From Symbiodinium natans (Eukaryota > Sar > Dinophyceae > Suessiales > Symbiodiniaceae), in the NCBI GenBank assembly GCA_905221605.1, contig CAJNDS010000588.1:1-64000 (forward strand): 64,000 nucleotides of DNA, given 5' to 3'. The notes beneath the pieces are model-generated. The model was not told the origin of the DNA, searched no databases, and worked only from the letters and a program-made list of their open reading frames with translations. Within the stretch, counting starts at the first letter, position 1, and every line of letters starts with the position of its first letter. Both the position numbers and the translations under genes were made by a program. Below, piece after piece: positions 12,294 to 22,843 of this stretch.

Positions 12294-13267
12294 CCTGAAA
12301 CTGATGCTTCGTCTTCACACTCAGCCAGTAAGATCTTCACATCGGAGCTGTCTTGTTGTTCAAGCATAGTCATAGTTTCCGTTCAAGCCGACCCGCCCGG
12401 CAAACCCCCAAAGACAAGCAACGTTTGATACAAGTCTCAAGGAGACAGACCACTTGCCTCGATCGACACCGTCGACGCGGACGAATCCCTTAGTCGGATG
12501 TCGCAGCCGCTGCATGCAGCTGCATTATCAAGCAAAGCTGTAGCACAGCTGTCCTCTGAGGCTCCAGCATCATGGCAGAGGAGCTGACTCGAATACTCAA
12601 GGGCAAGCCTTGCAGAGCACCCCAGGTGCAAACCATTACGAGTACTTCTCTGGTTGCACATGCTTCTGAGCTGAGACTTGCGAGATACAAGAAGGTGCAC
12701 TTGGCCAGCTGGCGGGAGTGACTACAGTGACTACAGTGACTACAGTGACTGCAGTGACTGCAGTGACTGCAGTGACTGCAGCGACTGCAGTGACTGCAGC
12801 CCTCGAAGGTCTGCAAGGCGAAAAAAAAACAAGAGCCTCGAAACTCCCACAAAACAGAGGGTTGCCGGACTTCGGGCCGCAGCTTGTAAGAGGCTGCTTG
12901 AGCTGACAGGCACTTGCATTCGCTTTGTAAACGTGCTGTGGGCTAAGGGGGTCGAGAAGGCCCTTTGCCACAATACGAGGTTCGGGAAGGAGTACACCTT
13001 TTTGGACGCTGTCTTTGCTGAGCCAGCAGAAACACTTGCCGATGCATCATCTGCTCAAGACGCTACTCTCGAATCCATGGCCGCTCATGAAGGCTTGCTA
13101 AGTCTCTGCGGGCAAGTCTCTCTGCTGACCTTCCAATTGCAGACTCTCTACACTGCTTGCCAGTGCTCAGTGTCGCGCATCTGATGTCAGGAACAGCCGA
13201 AGCCAAGCCGACTGCGCTTGGTACAAAGGTACGTGCCTGTGAAACGATTGAAACCACAAGTGCGGCT
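12294..13267. other. Intergenic stretch with a 9-bp minisatellite
   Basis: Besides the minisatellite at 12716-12799, I see no domain. A plus-strand frame near 12990-13180 is open but has no recognisable motif and lies opposite to the gene array, so I do not call it. Confidence 0.4.
12716..12799. repeat. 9-bp minisatellite, TGACTGCAG/TGACTACAG
   Basis: About nine head-to-tail copies of a 9-base unit. The first units read TGACTACAG and the later ones TGACTGCAG, so the array is ordered by variant. Being a multiple of three it keeps all frames open, which creates Ser-Asp-Cys/Tyr repeats in one frame. Confidence 0.92.
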
Positions 13268-14461
13268 CTAAACCGGTGTCCAAAGTGTCTGATGCGGTTT
13301 CTGATTCTGACCGTTCTGACCCAGCTCCGGTAGCACCACAAGGCGCAGGAAGTCCACCGCCATGCCTTCCGTCCAAGCCTGAACGTGAAGATCCTCATAA
13401 CACAGCCGCGGCACCTGGTTGATCTCCAGGAGCCAAGGCTTCAGGCTCTTATCACAAATAAAGTCCATACCAAGAAGCACTGTGGAGCCTTCTTCCAGAC
13501 TCGGACTGAAATGCTGCATTATGTCGGCGACAGTTTCACACAGCCTCGGGAAGACAACGTCGTAATGGCGGTAGTCTGTGGAAGATGCCGCCGGCGTGAT
13601 GCGTCCGTAGTGGGTGCAGTGGGTGGCTTGACTAAGACCCTGCCCAGGACTCATCGCTTTAGGCGCTTTCCGGACACCGATCTTCTGGTAAACAAACACT
13701 TTTCGCGGACTTGATGCGGTACAACAGACATACACTCGGAAGTCCTCTTTGTGGCCATCAGCGAGCGGAGAGTCTATAGACCGTTGAATGACGATCTGAC
13801 GGCCAACAGGCCTCGGCTTGCAACCCTTTGCTCTCCTTAGAGCTGTGACAGACTGGGTGGCCTCAAGAAATGCAATCTCGAGCAAATCCCTCAGTTCTTC
13901 TGCTGTCTTGGGACCGTGAAAGGGACGGACACCACACCCGTAATCAACGTCGGAGAGCTTCAGAAACCACAAACTCTCGTGGCCCTCCACATTCCGCCCT
14001 GCGGCGACAAACTCCTCCACGCTCAAATACGTTTCAGGCATACATCCTGAAAGAGAAGGATATTGCAAGAGCTCTCTCGCAAGGTCGTACTTGTCATGGC
14101 AGAAGTCTTTCATCTTAATCGTGACCCGACGCGACCCCAACTGAAACCCTCTCCACTGCATCAGATTGCAGAAATCAGCCTCCAGTCCAGTCTTCCGAAG
14201 AGCAGTCAACCAGGTTCCGTGCTGGCACGGCCCCATGTTCCACCGGATTCGCGCTCCTCTCTTTTGAAACTGAGAAAGGGATGCCTCCGATGCAGCGCGG
14301 GTCTGGAGCGCAGGTGGTTCCAGTATGCTGCGCCCGAGCAACACTTGACTGGACGGTCGGGCGGGCTTCTTCAAAGCAAGGACCTTGCCACCCTTGCCCA
14401 TGCCAACTACATGCAAACAATGTGACAGGAAGTCCTCCTCTCCATGGCTGGCAGTGGACAT
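13268..14461 (-). CDS. Tubulin-tyrosine-ligase-like (TTL domain) protein
   Basis: A 397-residue frame carrying an ATP-grasp TTL domain. TTL-family enzymes add tyrosine, glutamate or glycine to tubulin tails, usually in cilia or cytoskeleton (family knowledge). Visible landmarks are LWFLKLSDVDYGCGVRPF at residues 164-181, corresponding to the family's W-x-x-K-x(6)-G-x-G-I loop; VIQRSIDSPLADGHKEDFRV at 223-242, holding the D-x-R motif; VFVYQKIGVRKA at 255-266; and LLGMDFICD followed by KPWLLEINQVPRL at 329-353, containing the metal-binding E-x-N. All key residues are present, so it should be active. The usual KPS is KLS here. The N-terminal 90 residues match nothing I know. Which amino acid is ligated cannot be told from sequence alone. 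The upstream start and any extra exons are not confirmed. Confidence 0.82.
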   Translation of the reverse strand: MSTASHGEEDFLSHCLHVVGMGKGGKVLALKKPARPSSQVLLGRSILEPPALQTRAASEASLSQFQKRGARIRWNMGPCQHGTWLTALRKTGLEADFCNLMQWRGFQLGSRRVTIKMKDFCHDKYDLARELLQYPSLSGCMPETYLSVEEFVAAGRNVEGHESLWFLKLSDVDYGCGVRPFHGPKTAEELRDLLEIAFLEATQSVTALRRAKGCKPRPVGRQIVIQRSIDSPLADGHKEDFRVYVCCTASSPRKVFVYQKIGVRKAPKAMSPGQGLSQATHCTHYGRITPAASSTDYRHYDVVFPRLCETVADIMQHFSPSLEEGSTVLLGMDFICDKSLKPWLLEINQVPRLCYEDLHVQAWTEGMAVDFLRLVVLPELGQNGQNQKPHQTLWTPV

Positions 14462-15170
14462 GGATCAAGCACTCTCATGCGTAATGGTTCCATTCAACAG
14501 TTCAGCCCGCAACGTGCAAAAAAGAAACTCCATGAGCGGTGGTCGAACTTGAGTAGCTATAGAGGCTGAAAGCTTCTTCCTGCAAAGTAAAGTTAACTGA
14601 TGGCGGTTAGCCCACTCTGAAGGTTCGAGCGCTGCACCAGAACATCGGTGGTCATGAGAAGCCCTCATGGGCTCCGATCTTTCGCAATCTTCCTTTTGGG
14701 GCCCCAGCCTTCCGGCGTAGAACTTCCCAGGGAAGGAAGCAAGTCCATGGAGATAAGCGCTTGGCAGATGGGCTCGGCCTGTCCCAGCATCAAACAGCCA
14801 GCAAGTGACTCCCTGAGCTCCCATTGCAACTCCCAAGACCACCTCTGCCGGTATATCTGGCCGCACTCGAGACATCACTGAACTCGCTTCCACAACGTGC
14901 TTCCTGCCGAGGCTCCCTCTTCACTTCATCTTGGCACACCAGCGCACTCCACCCCAAGCACCGCTGCTGAAGAATGGTCCTCTGTGCCGCTGAAAGACTA
15001 CTCTGCTCACCTGGAAGGACAGGACCAGCAATGAGGACTAGCGGTGCAGGGTCACAAGCCGCACACAGCAAGCAACTGCAGCCTCCACCTTCGATGCGAA
15101 GAGCAAGATCTGCAAGGTGAACCTGCCGCACATGGCCCACACACATTGCCGGCCACACACTGTGCCAGCC

Positions 15171-15313
<143 letters not shown>

Positions 15314-15716
15314 ACACACACAGCACAACAAAAGAACGGCATGAACAGCTTCTGGTTTGCAAGGAGCCTGGCACAGGGCCACAAGCTTTGGTGTGGGAAC
15401 GAAGCCTGTGCCACTGAGCACCAGCTCCTCCTCAACATGGACAACCCTTCCAAAAGATGGACTTCAGCTAGGCAGGTGGAAAAGAAGCATGGTGATTTGC
15501 ACAACTGATCCATCGCCTGTGGCTTTGGTGCCCAAAGTGTCCTGTCAGAGGCTTATAGCGAATCTGCCCTGGAGCCCTTGGATCTCAGGCCATGTTGGGG
15601 AGCTGAGTTTCCAACCACGGCGTCTGATCCAAAACTGCTCCAAAAATGTCCTTGCGAGGGAGTGACAGCGCTCTACTCTTTGTAGAGCTTGATGGGCACA
15701 TATATGGCATCTACAA

Positions 15717-15876
15717 ATACATATCTATATATATATATATGTGTATATATATATATATATGTGTGTATGTGTGTGTGTGTATGTATGTATGTATGTATGT
15801 ATGTATGTATGTATGTATGTATGTATGTATGTATGTATGTATGTATAGAAATATATCTCTTTCTCTCTCTCTCTCA
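15717..15876. repeat. Compound (TA)n-(TG)n-(TATG)n-(TC)n microsatellite
   Basis: Starts as TA repeats broken by TGTG, passes into a pure TATG tetranucleotide array of about 17 units at 15778-15845, and ends in a TC tract. The gradual change suggests stepwise mutation from one tract to the next. Confidence 0.95.
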
Positions 15877-17092
15877 AAGGAGTCCCTGCCTCGTAGCAGC
15901 TTTGCAAGCTTAGGCTCCAAAAGATCAGGGCACGTTCCTTCCGTGTCATACATTGGCTGACTGATGGCATGGATGCATGACTACGACAAGCCATGTTTGC
16001 TGCTGCATGTTTCCGAAGCACCTGTACCAGGCCATTCGAGATCCCAATCCCAAAAACCAAAAACCCAAATGCCACACAAGGTTTCTGCTGCCACTCGGAG
16101 CACAGCCTTGTCGCGTAGTTTTTGGGAAAAGGCTCTCCACATCCCTCCACATCCCCAGAGAACCTATCTTCAAGAACATATGTTGGGAGATGTGGGGTGT
16201 ATGCATCATGCAACAAAAAAAAACAAAGCAACATTCTCACAGAGGAAGCAGAAAGATGTGAAAAACTTGACTGACGTGAGTGGAGGCCTAAGTATGTTGC
16301 CGAGCAACCACAAAGGGGGTTGCACGGACAATTAAACCGGGGCGACATGACATGGCAACATGGCGGCAGGTTCTTTTCCAAGCAGTGATGCTTGATGACA
16401 TGCTGCAATTACAAGTTAGCGCATCAATTTACTTTCATTATGCGGGGTTGTGATGGAAGAATTTTGGACTGGGTAAAACGCACATACAATTTAACACTAC
16501 ATTTATAAGCATCGCTTGCGCATGAAATTTATACATTGAAAAGGGGCTTCTCAACGGTCAACCATCATGTCTTCGACGTAAAGGTACTAATCATACGGGT
16601 GAAAAAGACGGACCCAAAACCCCACATCATGCGAAACCTGCAGAAGCAGGCCGAAGCAAAAGGGCTTTGGGACGTGTTCGGGGCTTGCATGGCTTATGGA
16701 TTATGGCTTTTGGTCTCGCCTTCAAGCTCTCCGAGCTTTCAGGGCTTGCAGGGCTTTCGGTGCATGGATGCCTCTGGCAGGAGCTCCACCACGCGGGCCG
16801 TCGCAGCACATGCCAGGAGCTTCAAGGCGCGGATCACGCGACCCCCCTGATGTCAAGCAGAGTACCCCGACAATACGCAGTCCAGATCGCAGGCAACATG
16901 AACTGACCAATGGCGGCAGCAATGCAGTCATGGAAGACAACACCCCTTTAGGCCCTCAACCCCAGGCTTTGAGGCCCTAAGCCCAGGGTGTGACAAGACC
17001 AAAAAGGGCATGTTCTCTGAGAGTCTCTGAGGTCCGAGACCCTTTCCGGAACCATGGCAAGCCCAGCGATGCAGCGAGCAATGACCCACGCC

Positions 17093-17512
17093 TCACATTT
17101 GAAGCGATTTCGATGAGTTTTGCCAGTTTTCACTCACAAGAATTTCACGCAAATTTGAGAGCCACGCCGGGAGCTTGATCTCTCCGCTGTCAGCCTGGTC
17201 GAGGACTGTCAGAACCTGACGGCGATGCACTCCGAGGTGTGGGGCAACTACTCCATTATTCGTGCTGCGCACGATCCAGCCGCCAATAGCCAATAGCTCA
17301 GTATTCAACTTTGTCAGCCGTGGCAACTGCAAGCGCTGAGGCCGAAATCCTGGACAATCGGTGCCATCAAGACAATCAATCCAGCACGATCCAGCAGGCG
17401 CAGCACGCTGCCCGCACCCGGCGGTCGCCAGAAGGCAGAGGAGCTCCGCAGCAGGCACAAGCTGCTCCACTGGAGCTCCAGCCTTGCACAGCTTTGCATC
17501 CATTGCAGACAT
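17093..17512 (-). CDS. Unknown small protein downstream of NOL9
   Basis: A 139-residue frame without a recognised domain. The segments MSAMDAKLCKAGAPVEQLV, LNTELLAIGGWIVRSTNNGV and HRRQVLTVLDQADSGEIKL have the composition of real protein, while the middle part is less convincing and may be an unspliced intron. It starts about 180 bases beyond the NOL9 stop and is in the same orientation, as expected for neighbours in a one-way array. Confidence 0.4.
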   Translation of the reverse strand: MSAMDAKLCKAGAPVEQLVPAAELLCLLATAGCGQRAAPAGSCWIDCLDGTDCPGFRPQRLQLPRLTKLNTELLAIGGWIVRSTNNGVVAPHLGVHRRQVLTVLDQADSGEIKLPAWLSNLREILVSENWQNSSKSLQM

Positions 17513-17689
17513 TTTGGGGGAATAACATGGAATAACCCTGTCCCGAGCACCGGGTTAAGTACTCAATTTAAGCAGCCCTTTACCCTTTACCGGCCTCTCC
17601 GAACAGAACACAGGAATCGAGAATAATTGACCTGAAGCTAAAGGCGTACGGGTTGGGGCATCTTTTCACGCGCAGGTTCCAGCCGGGAG

Positions 17690-19534
17690 TCACAGCGTCT
17701 GAAGCTTTCGCCGGCGGATGTTCCCCCTCTTGCTCACGACCCTGCTGCCGACTCCCATGCCTTCCAGAAACCATGGTGCAGCGTAAGGCTGCATGGGGCT
17801 CGGGGAGCCATCCCCAAGCCTAAGATTCCGAGTACTGTTCGGTTCCCAGGCGATCTCGCCTCTCAACACAAGGTTGACACTACCTAGTGCCGACTCCGGC
17901 AAGCAAGAGTATACAACGAGCTGACCCACCGAAAAGTCGAAGGAATGCACAAATGCGTACGCCACAAATTCAATGGCGACAGCGTGGGGCTCCAGGAGGC
18001 CCAAGTCCTCTGGCGAGCGGACCTCTTGCAACTCAGACGGAGCCGGATTTGCCGGATTTCCCGGATGAGCACAGAGGGCAACCACTGTGCCCGTTAGCGC
18101 CGCTTCCACCTCTGAGTGAAGCAGATGCCCAGCAATCAAGCCGAAGCGCAGCCCTTTCATTGTAAGGCGCCAGCGGGGAACCGCTGAGAAGAATGTCTGC
18201 ATGGCCACCGCATGTGGTGGCATGCAGGGGTCAAGATCTGGCTGAAAGTGTCCTGCTACCCGAAGCCATCTCAGCTGCGCTGATGTGGGAGCCGCGGTGC
18301 TGCTCCTGGCAGCCGCGGACTCCACATCCACCAACACCAAACCCTCGCAGTCGGATGTTGGCTTCGTGGAGCCCTGTGTGGAGCGGCCGAGGGCGCGCGC
18401 GAGTGGGCCGCAGCGAGCCAAGGAGGTCCGGCGAGGCTTCGGCTGCAAATCCGGAGTCACCGCCTCACTTTTCTCAGGTGTCTCAGGTGTCCCCGAGTCC
18501 ATCCTGCGCTTCCTCCGGACCTCTGAGGGATGCAGCCGCAACACGAGCTGGGCCCCGGAGATTGCAACGATCTGCTGCACCAGCTCTAGACCCAGTCCAG
18601 TGGTCCAGCCATGTGAGTTCACCATCAGTGGGGCAGGCCGCACAACTCCCATCTGGGCCTCCTTGTAAGCTTTGAAAGCAGCAGCAACCGACGCAACGAA
18701 AAGCTCCGGATGGGTGGATGGTGTAACGGCACCTGCAAAAAAGGCGGCCAGGCGCTGATGGTGATGCTGCTCTGCATGTGGCACTTGCAGCAAAGGCTGC
18801 GTGATGCGGTGCAGTGTCACAACTCCAGGAGGACCGAGTTCTGGCTGGCCCAGGTCAGTCTCCAGAAAATAAACTTCTGGGCATTCCGACAGCAAGGAGT
18901 TTACAAAATAGCGGCAGCAGGTAGATTTGCCGACTCCTTTCGGGCCCATCACCAAAAGGACTGGAGGTTTCTCGCTGCAGCAATGCACCGACTCGACTAG
19001 AAAGTGCCGCAGTATGCTTGGCCAGGCACGGTGAGCCGTCAAGCGAGGATGATCCGAAGGAGTCATCAGGGCAGCCCGCAGGTGCTTCAGGTGCCTCAAA
19101 ACCATCTCGGAATCCTCAGCATCTCCAGTGCCCATAACAGTGCCCACGGTGCCCACGGTGTCCACATCTCTGCAGAGGCGCAGGCATAAAACAACAGGCC
19201 ATCGGTGGACTGCCAAGAAGTCTTGCACATCCTGCACTTCTGCAGCAGCATCGGAGCCCAAGGATTTCCCACGCAAAGCCCTCAGTCTCGGCGTTGAGCA
19301 CCACGGAGGGACGACAAGGCGCCGAAATCTCTTTGAAGGGAGAAGGCTTGCACCCCATATCTCTGCGCAGCCTCGCAAGACTCGTACTTCCAAACTGCCA
19401 GACAGGCTTACCTCCTCGCCAACCCGTAAAGGTAGGAGAAACTCCACCTTTCCTGAGCTCTCATGTGGGAGGAGCCGCTTGATGATACGCTGCGAGCGGT
19501 TTTGCTTGCTTCCAGACCAGACTCTGTGGCTCAT
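17690..19534 (-). CDS. NOL9: Polynucleotide 5'-hydroxyl-kinase, NOL9/GRC3 family
   Basis: Nucleolar kinase that phosphorylates the 5'-OH end left after cleavage in the rRNA ITS2, working with the Las1 nuclease (family knowledge). The 614-residue frame is complete and uninterrupted. The Walker A loop is GPKGVGKS at residues 197-204. FLETDLGQPELGPPGVV at about 223-239 is the family's D-x-GQ...PPG element that follows the P-loop domain. VNSHGWTTGLGLELV near 308-322 matches the conserved VNT-x-GW-x-x-GLG motif. A low-complexity insert follows around 350-390, then the C-terminal domain, ending in the basic tail RGNIRRRKLQTL like the basic ends of Nol9 proteins. No intron is needed, which is unusual next to the split genes around it and may mean a retroposed copy. 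The catalytic residues look intact. Confidence 0.92.
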   Translation of the reverse strand: MSHRVWSGSKQNRSQRIIKRLLPHESSGKVEFLLPLRVGEEVSLSGSLEVRVLRGCAEIWGASLLPSKRFRRLVVPPWCSTPRLRALRGKSLGSDAAAEVQDVQDFLAVHRWPVVLCLRLCRDVDTVGTVGTVMGTGDAEDSEMVLRHLKHLRAALMTPSDHPRLTAHRAWPSILRHFLVESVHCCSEKPPVLLVMGPKGVGKSTCCRYFVNSLLSECPEVYFLETDLGQPELGPPGVVTLHRITQPLLQVPHAEQHHHQRLAAFFAGAVTPSTHPELFVASVAAAFKAYKEAQMGVVRPAPLMVNSHGWTTGLGLELVQQIVAISGAQLVLRLHPSEVRRKRRMDSGTPETPEKSEAVTPDLQPKPRRTSLARCGPLARALGRSTQGSTKPTSDCEGLVLVDVESAAARSSTAAPTSAQLRWLRVAGHFQPDLDPCMPPHAVAMQTFFSAVPRWRLTMKGLRFGLIAGHLLHSEVEAALTGTVVALCAHPGNPANPAPSELQEVRSPEDLGLLEPHAVAIEFVAYAFVHSFDFSVGQLVVYSCLPESALGSVNLVLRGEIAWEPNSTRNLRLGDGSPSPMQPYAAPWFLEGMGVGSRVVSKRGNIRRRKLQTL

Positions 19535-19624
19535 TCGTGGAACACCTTGCCCATGATACCATACGCCACCTACAAAGATTACGAAGACTAGCCTTGAAAT
19601 TGCACAGTTCGCAGCAAAAACACT

Positions 19625-20620
19625 TCAAGAAGCGCCCATGAAAATGGTGAGATCTTCACAAGCTCGGCTCAAAAAGCTTGGGAATGGCTGCGCAGCCACG
19701 CGTCCACCATCAAGCACAAAGGACAAGGACAGGTCTGCAAACGTGCCAAGTGGCAAATGGCAAGGACACGCAGCACAGAGAGTTCCACAGGCTTCAGGCA
19801 CAACGTAGACATACGTCAACAGGACTGAGCTTGGGACTTCATCAGTCTCCTGAATGCCACTTGTCCAACGACGAAAGCCACCCGCATGTGCTGATATAAA
19901 CATCATGCCCTCTTTTTGTCCTGCCTTCATGCATGCAGTTGCAACATCGGCCAGCGCCCTGTACAGCTCCACCCGCTCCACTCCAAGGTGGGTGAGCGCC
20001 TCGGCACCCAAAAACTGCTTCCAGTCGGAATATCAGAAACTACCATTTGCATTGTCGATGTACTGCAAAGCCAAGGCTCCTGGGCCAGTTCTGCAAGTTC
20101 GGGCAGCTGCAATCTGTGGAGATGGTTGTCACAACCTGCTTCTTCTGATTCAATGCTCGCGGCAACAGGGTGGATCATTCTGTGGATGTTGAAGCTTGAT
20201 GCCACTGGAGTGCTTCTGTAAGAACACTGGACAGGTCGCACATGGGCGGCGGCCTCCGGCATCGGGAGGCAGCAGTATGGGGATGGCCGCCTTCACGGGA
20301 AAAGACAACCATGCATTCGAGCTTGCAAAGTCCAGGAGTGCAACTGCCAGTATCACTGGTCACAGCACAGCACTGCATCCCTGCAGGCACCACTGTGACA
20401 GCCCCTGGTCTTCTCAAGGTCACAGGGGGCAGAGCAAACTGCACAAGAAACCATTCGAGTTTTGTCTTCCGTGCTGAGTGTATGCATCAAGTCCGTGAAC
20501 CAACCACTTGCGTCTGCCACTAAGAGGGGTGGAGTAAGCTGAATAAAGAGGCCATGAAATGACCATGTCTATCTGACAGACCATAATCAGCGAAGGTGTT
20601 CTCACTCGTGCAAGCCGCGG
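19625..20620 (-). CDS. Unknown protein, probably multi-exon
   Basis: I do not recognise the family. The C-terminal exon (about 20010-19625) is convincing, with LTHLGVERVELYRALADVAT, EVPSSVLLTYVYVVPE and LSLSFVLDGGRVAAQPFPSF, ending DLTIFMGAS. Upstream pieces at about 20440-20260 (QFALPPVTLRRPGAVTVVPA, CKLECMVVFSREG) and 20600-20470 (VISWPLYSAYSTPL) probably belong to it. How the piece at 20130-20030 joins the last exon is unclear, because two frames compete there and one carries a TGA at 20033-20035. The stop lies only 90 bases before the NOL9 start. Confidence 0.45.
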
Positions 20621-21564
20621 CAAGCCTGAACCAGAGACTCACACTGCGCTTCGCACTGGGAGGCCGCCCAAAGCACCTAAGAGGGGACTCAGTCAAGTCA
20701 ACTGAGTCGCCTTTGCGAAGCCTTTACAAAGCCTTTGCAAAGCCTGCGTGAGGGCAGCGCCTTGAAGCCCTGTCATTATCTACATAAGTCAAACATTTTA
20801 AACAGGCCAGGAGAACGCCGACTAAGCAGGCAGGTGAAGCCTGATACTCGTCCAAGCGCTGCAGCGCCTCTGCCAAAGACGCAGCGCAAAAAGGCTGCAG
20901 GTAAGGCAGATCAAGGTCAAATGAAGAAAGGCGCGTCGCTTTGTTTGCTGCCATGTTGCGCGCGCACAGGTGCGTATGTGTGTGTGTGTGTGTCTGTTAG
21001 ATGGCAGAAACGGCAGGTCTTGCACCCAGCTTGCACCCATGCACCTCTCGCACTGCCGCGTGCAGGAATGTGTTTATTGCCTGCACTCAGAAAGAAAACA
21101 CAAGCATGATGCAGCCATCTCAATTCAGGAGACAGCCATTGTTGCCTCGCGAAGCTCTGAAGGGGGCTCCGCCGACGCCTGAATGATGATGCTGGAGATG
21201 ACAGCTAGTGATGTCTGTGATGTTCACGCGGCTTGCCTGATACTTGTCTGCGAGGGGTCCAGTGGCAGCTGCTGCACGAGCCTTTGAGGAGAGAACGCAT
21301 TCTCCGACAGTCGGGCCACGAACGAAAAGATAAAGGGCTGAGTATCCGGCAAAGACTCTGGACAAGCATGCGAGGTCAGAGGACTTCACAGAGGATCGGC
21401 GATCATCCTGCGCGCGACTTCTTACAGCAAGTTCTCTGAGGTGCTCCCAAAATCATCTCCCATATGCCCATATAGTTCATGTTGGACCCTATTTCATGTT
21501 TCCCCCCCCCCCCCCCAAGCAGTCGAAGCTGAGTTGGACCCTCTTGAAACGGACACCCGGATTT

Positions 21565-21895
21565 GAGGCAACAGGCCAGGCCTTTGAAATCCAATCCAAG
21601 GCGCCCTTGCTTTACTAAGATTTCAAGAGCCTGGCATGGACAGCAAGAGGCCAGGTCTTTGAAATCCAGAACCCCTACAGCCTTGGACCCAAGAGGCCAG
21701 GCCTTTGAAATCCGAAGCCCGCATTCAAGAGCTTGGCCTTTAAGCCAAGAGGCTTGGCCTTGGAAAACAAGACTCCGCTGCTTCAAGACCCAGATCTTCT
21801 ACATTCAACACCCGCGGCATAGGATTTGAAGGGTTGGCCTTAAGATTTCATGGGCCTGGCTTTTAAGCCAAGACGCCAGGCCCTGGAAATCTAAG
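21565..21895. repeat. Degenerate repeat of AAGAGGCCAGGCCTTTGAAATCC
   Basis: At least three good copies, at about 21570, 21648 and 21691, and two or three decayed copies to 21895. The core GGCCAGGCCTTTGAAAT recurs with irregular spacing of about 40-80 bases. In between, inverted forms such as TTGGCCTTTAAGCCAAG can pair with themselves. Confidence 0.75.
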
Positions 21896-22311
21896 GCACC
21901 TTTGTCTTATGATTCCGAGATGCTCGGGGACGGGATATACAAGAAGAGAGTCCCAACACAGTGCCCATTTTCGGAGGGGCTCCTGGACCCCTGGCCGGAT
22001 TGATCGGAACTTCTTGTTCTTATGTATTTGTGTGAGGGAGTTCTTGTTTTCGGCTCAGTTGGGATTCCTGGTTTCGGGGTCCTGGAAAGGAGGGGTCTGC
22101 GAAGCCCAAGCCCCTTTAGGGCTCCTGCCACTTGCAGAGTACCAAATTTGGGCTTCGGCGGTCCTTAAACGCCATCTTTTTTCTAAGCATATATCAACAC
22201 ACCCCAAACCCATACTCTGAACCTACAAAAGGAGAATACAAGGCACAGGGGTACGTTGAATATTTCTCAGATGTTTGGATTCCTTTTGCTATATTTTTTC
22301 TGTTTGTCTTA

Positions 22312-22434
22312 GGGTCGCTCTTTGGGGCCCGCGTCCCAAGATTCTTAGGTTTTTGGGTACCTATTGTGTATTGCTGAGGTCTATAAATTCTGCTTGGCTT
22401 GGGGGGTCGCTTCTTTGGGGCCCACGTCCCAAGT
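22312..22434. repeat. Short direct repeat of about 28 bp
   Basis: GGGTCGCTCTTTGGGGCC with following CGCGTCCCAAG at about 22312-22340 recurs as GGGTCGCTTCTTTGGGGCC with CACGTCCCAAG at about 22405-22433, roughly 94 bases apart. Confidence 0.8.
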
Positions 22435-22467
22435 GCATCCCTGTGAAAGTGTGACCGGTTCCTTCGA

Positions 22468-22660
22468 CCCTAATCCCTAAACCCGCAACCCTAAACCCGA
22501 AACCCTAAACCCGAAACCCTAAACCCTAAACCCCTACCGCGTTCTGAGGTTTCCTATTCGGGGATGCAGATGTGTCCGGCGCCGAGAGGTCATGTGGTGG
22601 GGTGCAGGGTTTAGGGTTTAAAGTTTAGGGTTTAGGGCAGGGCTTTAGGGTTGAGGGGTT
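22468..22660. repeat. Inverted pair of telomere-like arrays
   Basis: About seven CCCTAAA-type units, some as CCCGAAA or CCCGCAA, at 22468-22537, followed about 70 bases later by four to five TTTAGGG-type units at 22606-22660. TTTAGGG is the telomere repeat of plants and dinoflagellates (known). The C-rich array comes first and the G-rich array second, the opposite of an end-to-end chromosome fusion. Confidence 0.85.
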
Positions 22661-22843
22661 CAGGAATTTTGAACGCAAACCGAAGCGGTTTTAGAACAAG
22701 AACAGAGGAAGGCACTTGTCTTTTAGAGGGACCCACCCACCGGACCCCAAACAGTTTCCAGATCCTCGGTAGCTGGGCAAACTCGTTTCCCCCAACTCAA
22801 CAGGGTCCAACATTCCGCCTGATCTCTCGACACATGAAAGCGC

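Larger units (their letters stand above)
20621..22843. other. Repeat-rich island without genes
   Basis: Contains a C homopolymer near 21505-21519, a reiterated GGCCAGGCCTTTGAAATCC motif (21565-21895), a duplicated segment at 22312-22434 and telomere-like arrays at 22468-22660. No frame in it looks coding. Confidence 0.6.

Noticed and set aside
20033-20035. In-frame TGA between two coding-like parts, possible selenocysteine codon
   Set aside because: A competing frame reads better just upstream, so an unresolved short intron is the simpler explanation, and no family with a known selenocysteine is recognised.
22468-22660. Ancient end-to-end chromosome fusion
   Set aside because: The order is C-rich then G-rich, the reverse of what a head-to-head telomere fusion leaves.
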